Both the position numbers and the translations under genes were made by a program. Below are positions 55,274-64,000 of a DNA stretch of 64,000 bases, in pieces; within the stretch, counting starts at the first letter, position 1; each line of letters starts with the position of its first letter. The DNA lies in assembly GCA_037176885.1 (NCBI GenBank), contig JAWWNJ010000063.1, forward strand, positions 434,001 through 498,000, given 5' to 3'. The stretch comes from Favolaschia claudopus. Taxonomy: Eukaryota > Basidiomycota > Agaricomycetes > Agaricales > Mycenaceae. Under the pieces are notes generated by a model that did not search any database, had not been told where the DNA came from, and saw only the letters and a list, made by a program, of their open reading frames with translations.

Positions 55274-57020
55274 CTACGTTGTAGAAAACGAATAACACTC
55301 CCCGTGTCTCATACTATCCTTTATCAGACCGTACCCATCGTCGTACAGACGAAAATCCTCGGGAACCATTTCTTCGTACACATCCTTGGACGAGTATGCG
55401 AAATCAAATTCCATGCCTTCCTGGCAAAGCGCTTCCGCGCGCTTCCGCGCGTTTTCGGAGGGTTCAAACCCCATGGCGTACATCCGGAAGGATCGCAGTT
55501 GACCATACCGCCACTGCGCCTCCACCGCGCGCATTAGCTGGTCCTGGTCGATGGGCTTGCCGAGGCCCTTCCGCGAGTCCTCTGGGCCGAAACACAGCGC
55601 AAGGGTGTGCAGGGCGGGGAGGCCGATAGTCAAGTCTCTGTCATCGCTCGCCGGGGTGCAGGACGATTCGAGAAATTCGAATATGGCAGAAGCCGAGTTC
55701 ATGCGGAGATACATACAGAGAGAAGTGACGGTTCGCACGGAGCCCATGAACGAGGACCAGTTATCAATGTATGATTCGCCGACAAACAGCTTTCGCAGCT
55801 TGGGGAACTCTCTGAGATGGTAGTCCAGCTCCTCGGCGCGATAGTAAGGACAATATAATTCTTGTAACGCGGGGGTGTCCAAGAGGTCGAGGAGTCGAAG
55901 ATCCGACACGGAGAGGCGGAGCAGGCCGGGTAGCTTGATTTTATTCCCCTTCGGAAGGCGATAAAGATAGGGTTCGGGGAGGGCAAGCACGCAATCCACA
56001 AGATGGGGTGTAGCACGTAAGAGCTCTGCATGGCGCTCCCAGGTGGTTTGTGCTCTATACCGGCGCAGGCTTGTAGTGTCTAGAGACAAGACAGCTGCGG
56101 GAGATACATCCCCATACGCATACCCCTGAGGGAGATAAATCAGGGCCTCCTCCAATTTCGGGCATGATGAGAAGATGTGGCCAAAGTCCAGATCGATTCC
56201 TCCAGATTGCGAGTGAACATGGATCTTCAATACACGCAGAGCAGAGAACCTTCCGCTCCATGGATGGACAGAGACTCGTATAGGGGCGGAGTGGCGGCCA
56301 AACGGAGCTCCTCGCAACGAGCGAGGTGGGGAGTCAGAAGGTCAATCGCCTGCCGCTCGCATTCTGTGAACTCAGAATCCAACCTCGAGTCATGGGAGGC
56401 AATGAACAAGAGCTTGAGTGGGGCATTCCGCGAACGGTCAATCTGGATCTTCACAATCGTGAGGGTTTCTGCAACAAGCGCAGCTCCCCAGATGCTGTGG
56501 CAGATGTCGCTGTCGCCAACATAAAGGATGAAAAGAGTCCAAAGATCGGGTTGAGACACCGCGATGCTGCGCCATCGACTGCACACAGTACTCAGCGGCC
56601 ACGCCTCAGACGCATGTGGTAGTACTCGGTATCGTTGAGCGGCCCGTCCGGCTGGACCACAAAGGAGAAAATGTGAGACAAAAATTATCTCTTCGTTGGG
56701 ACACGACGAAGTGGTGACATGGCGCCTTTGTGTTTTCGAATTTCGAGGTCGAGGGCATCGCGTTCCGCGATGAGCTTGTCCCGCTCGGAGTCTGTATCCG
56801 GCAGCGTGGATATCCAGGCATCTAGAAGTATGCGATACGCGATGCCACGCGCCACGAAGTCTCGGAGAGTGGCAAGATTAAGTTTGAGTTCGAGCTCATC
56901 CGGTGGATCGTTGGTGTCCAGAATGTCGCGGGATATCGTGCTGGGTTTCATGTGAGGGTCCATGGATGGAAGCGTGCCGTTTTGAGATGATGCTGATTGT
57001 GTTGACAGTGGGGGGTACAT
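55274..57020 (-). pseudogene. F-box-like gene with several lesions
   Basis: Paralogue of the genes at 52844 and 58495. ATG 57020 opens MYPPLSTQSASSQNGTLPSM, then ILDTNDPPDELELKLNLATL, a coiled coil, and SPLRRVPT. There an in-frame TAA interrupts the F-box (the following LSHIFSFVVQPDGP aligns with LSLIFTYTVHPGEP of the paralogue). A frameshift precedes TVCSRWRSIAVSQPDLWTLF. Another 1-base shift lies near 56250, between PPLYESLSIHGA and FSALRVLKIHVH. Downstream the leucine-rich part is open and ends CYSFSTT. Three lesions in one gene beside two intact sisters argue for a true pseudogene rather than sequencing error. Confidence 0.8.
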
Positions 57021-57106
57021 GGTGGTAAAAGGTGGTAAAAGACAGAGGTGTCAAAATATCGTGACAGAGCCGTGACCAATCAAAGGAAAATTCCGAATTG
57101 GGTCAT

Positions 57107-58065
57107 TCATTGCAGCAAAAGCTTCGCTTTCAGCAGGTCCTTCTCCACTATCTCTGTCTTTCTCTTCACTAGCTCATCAACATCCCACCGTGCATTGAGC
57201 AGCCTGCCGCCCAACCATGTCTTCTCCGCCGCGTCCTTGCTAAGCCATACACACACCGCACCGCAGAGCTCAGGATCGTCCGTCAAATAAGGCTGCAACA
57301 CTTCTGGCGCGGTGTCGATGGCCTGCTCTGAAGCCACCGCGCCGGGGGTGAATGCTCGTGACGAGTAGCTCATGAACCACCTGCTGCTCGTGGATGTGCT
57401 CAACCAATTTGAGTTGAGCCGTCTTGCTGACGCAGTATTGGGTATTAGCGATGGGGCCGCGGACGATGAGTCCCGCGATGGAACCGACTGCGAGGAAGGA
57501 CTTGGCTTGGGATGATGACGATGCGAGGAGGATGGGGATGAAGTAGTGCGCGACGAGGTAGGTGCCGAAGTAGTTGACGTCGGTGACTTGTTTCAAAATC
57601 TCCGGGTCTCCTTGAGTGATATCTAATGTTACGGGGCCGGAGCTGTTGGCGTAAAAATTAGCGGACAGAAATAACGTGGTAATTTTGAGCCTACATTCTG
57701 GAACACAAAACAACAGAATCGAGCCTTCCACCAAACTGACTGTTGACCTTCTCCGCTATCGCCTTCACGTCTTCGATCTTGGCGATGTCGCACTGAACAA
57801 CCTCTGCATTCACGCCTTGGCGTAGAGTAGCGCATTTCGCCGCCACTTCACCTAGCTTCTCCACCCTCCTAGAAGCTAGTACGATGTTCGCTGCACCAGC
57901 CTTTGCATACGCAGACGCAATCCCAGCACCGATAGCTCCAGATGCTCCGAATATGCATACCGTGAAGCCGGTTTGAAGCGTGACTGACCCGGGGTAGATG
58001 GAGGGGTAGATACTGCTGTGCGTAGGAGAGATGAAGGAGTCGATGCCTTGTGATCCCCAATTCAT
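57107..58065 (-). pseudogene. Short-chain dehydrogenase/reductase with a frameshift
   Basis: ATG 58065 (MNWGSQGIDSFISPTHSSIY). The Rossmann motif is VCIFGASGAIGAGIASAYAK, then VVQCDIAKIEDVKAIAEKVN, an intron of uncertain borders near 57690, ANFYANSSGPVTLDITQGDP, DVNYFGTYLVAHYFIPIL, SFLAVGSIAGLIVRGP (catalytic Ser region), and the active-site YCVSK. At the canonical VTSIHPGAV the frame shifts: VTSIHP reads in one frame and GAVASEQAIDTAP in the next, at a run of five G on the plus strand (57344-57348). One base too many in that run explains it, so it is either a young pseudogene or a homopolymer error. The C-terminus KAKLLLQ ends at 57107. NAD(P)-dependent oxidoreduction is expected; the substrate is unknown. 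Confidence 0.78.
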
Positions 58066-58494
58066 GGCTGGAAGAAGGCAAGTTTGGCTGCAAAGGACGA
58101 TCCGCAGATTGAGTCATCAACTTCCATAGTAAAAGTACTGTAGACCCCCTCGACTCCGCATAAGCTTTTCCGGGACCGAGCTGAGTTGGGAGATCGCAGA
58201 GTGTCGAGGCAAAAGCCAACCTGAATGGTCGATAGCTTGAAACCATTGAATACTGGTTTTGCAGCGCAAAGATACTCGTCAAATACCACAGTAAATGCAG
58301 GGTATTCAGTGAACGCCTGTCAAGTTGTAGAATCGTTATTGGTAGTATTTCATCGGACCGCGGTAGAAAAAAGAGTCAAGTAGCTTCGTCAAATTGTGAT
58401 CAAAGGCAAGATTGACCTCAGTCGGAAGTTGCCGAACCTTTCACCTAACCGTCACTGCATCTTTCTCTGAGTCTTATAGTAGCTTGTCCTTGCC
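58066..58494. other. Divergent intergenic region
   Basis: Shared upstream region of the dehydrogenase (leftwards) and the F-box gene (rightwards). Nothing specific seen. Confidence 0.45.
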
Positions 58495-60276
58495 ATGGAC
58501 TCTAATCCGCCCCCGTCGCCGAAAAAACTCAAACCTCCGCCCGGGGAAACGCCCGTGGTACCCAGTACGATATCTCGAGATATTCTGGACATCAACGACC
58601 CACCGGCCGAGCATAATCTTCCCGCTCTTCGAGAATTCATCACCCGAGCCAGTGCGCGTCGCACATCTCTAGATGCAAAAATATTGGCCTTGAAGGCCGA
58701 ACTCGACGACCTTGTCAAAAAAGGTGATACTTCTGGTGCAGAGGTAGGAAATCAGGCCACGCCGGCCTTTCCGCCCCTTCGCGCTGTCGATGTCGAGCCA
58801 TCGCCGTTGAAAACAGAGCTGGACGAGCTGCTCAATGGGCGCAGAGATCTTGACATCCAGATAGGCAAGCATCTAGGAGCCCTCTCGCCACTCCGTCGCA
58901 TTCCAACAGAGCTTCTGTCCCTCATTTTCGAGTTTGCCATTGATCCTGGGGAACGTCCAGGTGCCCCGTTGGGCGAAATCCTCATGAATATGGTGCCTTG
59001 GGAACTGAGTAATGTATGCGCGCGTTGGCGCCGCATTGCATTGTCTCAGCCAAATCTTTGGACCTTCATCGGATTGACCTCTCATACCCGACCTCCGTCC
59101 AGCTCAACCCTCAGGATCCTGGAAGCGCAACTGGCGCGGTCTCAACGAATGCCGCTGAGGATCCATTTCTGTCCTTTCCGTGAAGACCGCCTCACAGCTG
59201 CTGAGCGGAAGGTTTTCCGGCTCCTTTCCCGTCACTGTGACCGCTGGCAGGATGTAAATCTGACCGGCCCTGTTTCTATGTATCATGGGCTGGAAGATCG
59301 AGGGTCGCAGTTTCCACTTCTGCGCAAACTGGAGATCGTCATCGGGAAGGAGGAGGAGTACGCAACGGAGGTCGAGATCGGTGGTGACCTCTTTGCGCAT
59401 TGCCCTAAATTAGAGGAGGTGTCTATGAACCTCGGAGACTGGGCATATTCAATCGATGCATGTTTAGACACCTCGAATCTTCGCCGATACTTCGCCTACA
59501 ACAGCTTGCAGGATCACGCCAATATTTTGAGCTCCGCAAATAATGTCGTGGACTGCGTCATGATGCTGCCTTGGCCGCTGGCATGGGACATGGATCACTG
59601 GCATTCTGGCGCGAAAATTCAACTTCCAAACTTGTGCCGTCTTGCCATAGACGATGCGAAACTGCTCGACGTTCTTGATGTTCCAGCCCTCCAGGAGTTG
59701 TATTGCTCACATAACAGCCCAGAGCTGCATGCTCACCTACAAAACATGCATGGGCTGCGAAAGCTGTATGTTGGGAAACCCCGGTCTCGCGTTATCATCG
59801 ATTTCTCCTCCTTCCTAAATGCGGCCCAGGCGATACCTTGTCTCTGTGCATACATTCCGCTAGCTTGTGCTTCTATGTTGTTCGAGTTCCTTGGATCGGC
59901 GACCACCCTTCAAGCGAGCACTCACGGTGTACCTTCTTCAATGACCTCGCGGAGCTTGGTCCTTTTCCTAGGGCCTCTAGATCTGCATGACAAGTTCGGA
60001 CTCCCTATTGACGAAGAGCAACTGCTCTGTGCAATAGAATCGCAGTGGCACCACAGACAATTGCATGCTTTCCAAATGTACGCAGCCAAGTTCATCCCCA
60101 CATCCAATACACTCGCGCGACTCGAGGCGCTTCGCAGCCAGGGCATGGACGTTCAGCTGGAAAGAGATTCAGAGCGTCTCTATGCGGCCAAGGTGGTGCC
60201 CAGCGATTTCGACACCCAAGACTGCCACTCTCCCTGCTATTTGTGTGAAGAGAAACCATGGATCGACCTATCTTGA
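58495..60276 (+). CDS. F-box-like leucine-rich protein
   Basis: A single exon of 593 residues from ATG 58495 (MDSNPPPSPKKLKPPPGETP). It shares ILDINDPPAEHNLPALREFI with the genes at 52844 and 55274. It has two successive coiled-coil segments (LDAKILALKAELDDLVKKGD and SPLKTELDELLNGRRDLDIQ), the first being extra relative to the paralogues. The F-box is SPLRRIPTELLSLIFEFAID with SNVCARWRRIALSQPNLWTF. A leucine-rich C-terminal part follows (FPLLRKLEIVIGKEE, CPKLEEVSMNLGD, LPNLCRLAIDDAKLLDVLDV, PALQELYCSHN) and a Cys-containing end CHSPCYLCEEKPW. The frame is intact. The inferred role is SCF substrate adaptor. Confidence 0.83.
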   Translation: MDSNPPPSPKKLKPPPGETPVVPSTISRDILDINDPPAEHNLPALREFITRASARRTSLDAKILALKAELDDLVKKGDTSGAEVGNQATPAFPPLRAVDVEPSPLKTELDELLNGRRDLDIQIGKHLGALSPLRRIPTELLSLIFEFAIDPGERPGAPLGEILMNMVPWELSNVCARWRRIALSQPNLWTFIGLTSHTRPPSSSTLRILEAQLARSQRMPLRIHFCPFREDRLTAAERKVFRLLSRHCDRWQDVNLTGPVSMYHGLEDRGSQFPLLRKLEIVIGKEEEYATEVEIGGDLFAHCPKLEEVSMNLGDWAYSIDACLDTSNLRRYFAYNSLQDHANILSSANNVVDCVMMLPWPLAWDMDHWHSGAKIQLPNLCRLAIDDAKLLDVLDVPALQELYCSHNSPELHAHLQNMHGLRKLYVGKPRSRVIIDFSSFLNAAQAIPCLCAYIPLACASMLFEFLGSATTLQASTHGVPSSMTSRSLVLFLGPLDLHDKFGLPIDEEQLLCAIESQWHHRQLHAFQMYAAKFIPTSNTLARLEALRSQGMDVQLERDSERLYAAKVVPSDFDTQDCHSPCYLCEEKPWIDLS

Positions 60277-63200
60277 GTCGGTTTCGCACAAAGAGAAGAA
60301 ACATATTAAATATACACCAGGCATGAAACATTGTGGGAGTTTTTTGGGTATCGCATATAGAATAATATACGAAACTACAATTCTCTAGAATAAGATATGA
60401 AACTACAGTCCTCAATTCACCGCGCGTAATAACTAACATGACAAAAAAGAAAAGGCGCTCGCACTGGTTGAGTCATGCACCTGGATAGATAGGTTCCTGG
60501 CAAGAGCCTTGGATATGCCTTTTGTCTGAGACGAGGGACGTCAAGACGTACGGTGGATGTCATTGGCGACATGGCGTGTCTCGAGCTGACGGAGTTTCAA
60601 CACCGGCTTTCTTCCAACGCGAGAGCGGCGAGGTGCGCGGGAAGTGCTGTTACGAGACTCCCCAATAGCGCTTTTGGCACGCACAACATGCTGGGGCAGC
60701 TGGGCGCGGAGAGAATTTCATGCTGGTAGCACCGAGTCCGCGCGATGGTGAGGTTCAAAGTTCAGGAGATGGTGATGAGCAGCGTTCCTGTGGTGCGACT
60801 TAGCACTTCAATTTATGATTGTGTAATTGCGATAGTCGTACCTCTCAACCAAATGCTTCGTCCAGCGACCTTTGCAGAACCAACGATAACACCGATCTCC
60901 ACGTAGGAGAGGAGAGTTGGACTTAGACTTGGAGTCGATACCGCCGGTCGCACGGCGGCTGAAGTACTGTCGGAGTCTCTCGCAAATTGGTCCGAGTACT
61001 AGTTCGCCTTGATGAAGGAGTCCTGGGTCTCCTTCGGGTCGGCGTCGGCGAAGAGTTCGAGCACACCTGCACAAGCAATCGAAGCTACACGAGGATCGTA
61101 TTGATGCGAAAAGGACAATGAGGGAGAGGCGTACCGTACGTACGTACATATCGACCGATGAGTTCGCGCCAGCGCCTAGTCTTTTTCAATTGCCTGCATC
61201 GCGGCAGGTTTCCATTCATTCCGATATCCATGCTGACTCAATTCGCGCAGCGATTTGTTGTTGGTAAACCGATTTATTCGTTAGGTAGCTACCGAAACGG
61301 TTCGTACGGTGGTTCGTCTCCTACTTACAGTGCGCCGGCTGATTGGGCTGGTTCGACGAATCAGGCGCGCTCGCACAATTGGGCAGCGGGCCGAGGTCGA
61401 CTGGGAGCCGCGACAGCGCAGCGCGGGCTTGAGCGGCGTGGGAACGAGTGGGAAGGCGGGATGCTGGCGCAGGGTTGAGACGAGGAGGCGGCAAGAGACC
61501 GGCTCGACGAGAAGGTGGTGACGACAGCGGCGCCTTGCAGATTGGTTGGTATGTGAACGACGCGTTGGTGTCGGCCTTGTACGTGGATTTTGAGGAGGTA
61601 AAGCGGAAATGGCGGAGGGGTTTGAAGTGGTGCGCGCTCGGGAGCCAGAGAGAGGGGTGTATGAGCGTGCAGGCGGCGGATCGGGTCGACAGTACCAGTC
61701 AGCGAGGCCGTGGGGCGGGGCTTGATTTGACTTTTCTCTGCTGGTTCCTTATCTCGGCGTAGGGCGGGAGCGAGTCGGGGAGTACGGAGGCGGCGAGTGA
61801 GACGACGGGATGTCGTTACAGGGCGGCGTTGGTGAGCAGATGTTGTCGAGAGTGTCGTGGACGTGGCAATTGCAAGCGAGTCGGATGTAGGGGTGGGTGA
61901 GGGGATGAGCGGCGTGTGCGACGCGGAATGCGCTTGAGATGGGGCGTGGATGGACGGCGCGCGGTTCGTGTGAAGCGGCGAATCGTCAGTGCAAGAGAGA
62001 GGAGCGTGTGGCACTTGGTTTGAGCTGGGGCGGCGGGAGCGTTGACGTTGCGGGATCGAGAACGGCCGGTAAGCTTGCTGGTGGTGGTGGAGGCGAGGAG
62101 AGGGCGGGAGATTGATGTCGGTGGTGGCGGGGAACCCGAGAGTGTAGTTGATGCGACTCCGTAGGTCGCGGATGTCGATGTTGGTGGTGGCGTTGTCAAG
62201 GCGGGGACGCGTAGAACGACAAGCGAGCGACTGCGGCGCGTCATGTCGAAATCGGAAACGGCGTTGGGAGCGATGGTGAAGTGCAAACACGACCAAGCGC
62301 GATCTCCCATCACTTCCGAGTCTACCTTATACTACTTACCTTATATTTCTCCGAGCATCGACGGTGACCATCACGTTTCGGCCAAGAACGCGAAGACCAA
62401 TGAAGAATCCTGAACGGACTTCGAAGTAAAAACTGTGAAATCCAGCTGGCAGCGTCGTAGCCCAGCAGGAACTGAAGCACTAAACATCCGCCGAGCCTCG
62501 CCGAGCTCGACAATCCGCTTGTGGCTGTCGTCGTCCGTGAAGCGCCAGAATGTATGTTTTGTTTGCTTGCTCAGACCGATGTCCGCTGACTTTCATTCCA
62601 AGCTCAGACAGCTGTACTTACCTCAACCTCAATCCTGACCCTCTTCTTGCTTGCACAGCGATGCAAGCGATGAAACCACAAGGGCTTTCTCTTATCTATT
62701 CTGGTTGTTACACGTTGCATTCGCCAAATTTGCGTGCCCACCCCCCTGCGATCTCAATCTTCCTCGAGAGAATGGCTGCCGGACCACCTGTTATCAAGGT
62801 GCTTACTCCCCTGATGTTTAACCTCCAGCTAATCTTTCTTTAGCGTGACTCGCTGCAAACGATGCGGAGTGTTTCGCAGTCTATGAATCGACCTTCTTCC
62901 ACACCTCGGCGCGAGAAGTTTGGTCGGCCATAAAGCCAAAAGGTATACTTCCCTCCAATGGTAAGATAACCGCTAAGAGTCAGCGCAGATCTTCCAACCG
63001 ACGGACGGTGTAACCGGGGCTTTGCTCTGGTCATATCCAAGTGTTGGTCAAGACGATACACGTCGAGGACGACCAGCAGTACGAGGGTATGCAGCGACCG
63101 CGCGAATAGTGTATCTGGATGCTGCGCGAGCCTGAGAAGAGTCAAGCGCAACGTGCGTTCATGGTCACTAAGCCTACGTATGGTAACCCTTTCCCCCTTT

Positions 63201-64000
63201 CACCCTCTTGTATTGAATAAGATTCTCATTATGTAGCTTCGGATGCGCGATCTACGCTTGCGCAGCGCAAACTCCTCGCCGAACCGAAGGAGGTACCGGG
63301 TAGACCGCTGCTGTGCGATATCCTATCCATCGCTGCTGCCCGGGGGTCTCGCAAGGCAAACTTGGTCCAAACCAATCTGCGAAAGACTCCTTTGCACCGT
63401 ACAAAGACGAAGTCCTGGGCGTACTCGTTCCGTTTTTGCGGCTACTCTACTAGTAACAACTCATGCGTCGTTGGTTTGTCTGACGGGACTAGTCTCAACC
63501 CCAACTCCCTCCGACGCGGAGGGTGGGCTTATCGTCTTCAAACCGAATGCTCCTGGATGAAGAGCATGTCGATGATAGGTACGGCTAACGCAATTTCACA
63601 ATCATAAGTGATTACCCGGAAGACCGTCCTCAAGCTGCTCATCATCATCTCCTCGACCTCACCAACGAGCGCTGCCCTTGCTATCTTCCGGTCTTCCCCA
63701 TGTTGTTCAGATGCTTCAGATGCCCGGACTCGTGACCTCTCTGTGCTCAGCACGCTATGCGGAACACTATCGCTCTTTGAAAGTCTCGTAATAGCACCTC
63801 CCCGCGCCTCGCTACTCTCGCGTTGGAAGAAGTCCCGAGCGATACTATCTGTGGAATACCCATATGCACTCCTACTTTCGTTCCTGCGTTGTACGGGTTG
63901 TGCGTTCGTGCGACGTCGAACGGTCGACCAGCGCGGCGGGCCTCGCGGCATCGGTGCCGGGGTCGAAATCGTCCAAGTTGGCGTTCAGAGCTTGATAGTT
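60277..64000. other. Region without an identifiable gene
   Basis: GC-rich, low-complexity sequence. A 312-codon open frame on the minus strand (61361-62296) is Ser/Pro/Arg/His-rich and overlaps equally open frames, as expected from composition. Around 62772-63600 on the plus strand there are short coding-like pieces (for example NDAECFAVYESTFFHTSARE and HIQVLVKTIHVEDDQQYEGM) that could be exons of a degenerate gene, but they do not assemble. A stretch near 60610-60650 (minus strand) is similar to 63788-63835 (plus strand). Confidence 0.35.
63538..63951 (-). CDS. Hypothetical small ORF
   Basis: ATG 63951 opens a 137-residue frame (MPRGPPRWSTVRRRTNAQPV to PIIDMLFIQEHSV) without introns. The composition is ordinary rather than low-complexity, but the opposite strand is also open over much of it and no motif is recognisable. 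It may be chance. Confidence 0.2.
   Translation of the reverse strand: MPRGPPRWSTVRRRTNAQPVQRRNESRSAYGYSTDSIARDFFQRESSEARGGAITRLSKSDSVPHSVLSTERSRVRASEASEQHGEDRKIARAALVGEVEEMMMSSLRTVFRVITYDCEIALAVPIIDMLFIQEHSV

Noticed and set aside
60808..61149. 113-residue minus-strand frame
   Set aside because: No recognisable domain, no conserved start context, and alternative frames over the same stretch are equally plausible.
61361..62296. 312-codon open frame on the minus strand
   Set aside because: Ser/Pro/Arg/His-rich low-complexity product; the overlapping frames on both strands are also long, as expected from GC-rich composition. No motif.

Overview
The window is nuclear DNA of a filamentous basidiomycete, most likely a mushroom-forming agaricomycete. 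Protein-coding genes are cut by many GT-AG introns of about 45-70 bp. The gene content is typical of that group: a laccase-like multicopper oxidase, an S53 sedolisin, a type-B carboxylesterase, a large family of F-box proteins, and a family of Ser/Thr/Pro-rich single-pass membrane proteins. No tRNA, rRNA or CRISPR array was found.

Layout. 1-8 kb: the 5' part of a laccase-like gene whose first copper-ligand motif is replaced, methionine sulfoxide reductase B, a secreted carboxylesterase, an F-box/ankyrin gene with an in-frame stop, and a small SnoaL/NTF2-like gene. 8.5-12.5 kb: two single-pass membrane proteins with a beta-sandwich-like ectodomain. 14.2-16.8 kb: an S53 peptidase. 17.2-40.3 kb: two F-box paralogues in inverted orientation around a third F-box gene that is split by a 0.7 kb non-autonomous DNA transposon. 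A complete 18.0 kb Ty3/Gypsy-type LTR retrotransposon sits inside the right flank of the first paralogue. 41-52.4 kb: a tandem array of six mucin-like membrane proteins, four of them sharing a conserved cytoplasmic motif. 52.8-60.3 kb: three related F-box genes (one a multi-lesion pseudogene) and a frameshifted short-chain dehydrogenase. 60.3-64 kb: no gene that I can identify.

The most unusual object is the LTR retrotransposon (18649-36676). Its LTRs are 1798 bp and differ at one position that I noticed. Its sense half carries four consecutive reading frames (Gag, protease, a basic linker protein, RT-RNaseH-integrase) joined by stop/start arrangements. Its other half carries three intron-containing genes on the opposite strand, each encoding a small Cys-rich, probably zinc-binding protein. 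The palindrome CCGCGG occurs about 53 times within the element and about 6 times in the remaining 46 kb, in coding, non-coding and LTR sequence alike. Because it is CCG back to back with CGG, and the antisense genes encode Zn-cluster-like proteins, I propose that the element carries its own DNA-recognition system (for example anti-silencing or self-regulation), analogous in logic to the VANC proteins of plant VANDAL transposons. This is inference.

The F-box paralogue downstream of the element preserves the unoccupied insertion site, so the transposon arrived after the inverted duplication. Overall the window looks like a rapidly evolving accessory region: F-box and membrane-protein families expanding in tandem, with several fresh pseudogenes and mobile elements.
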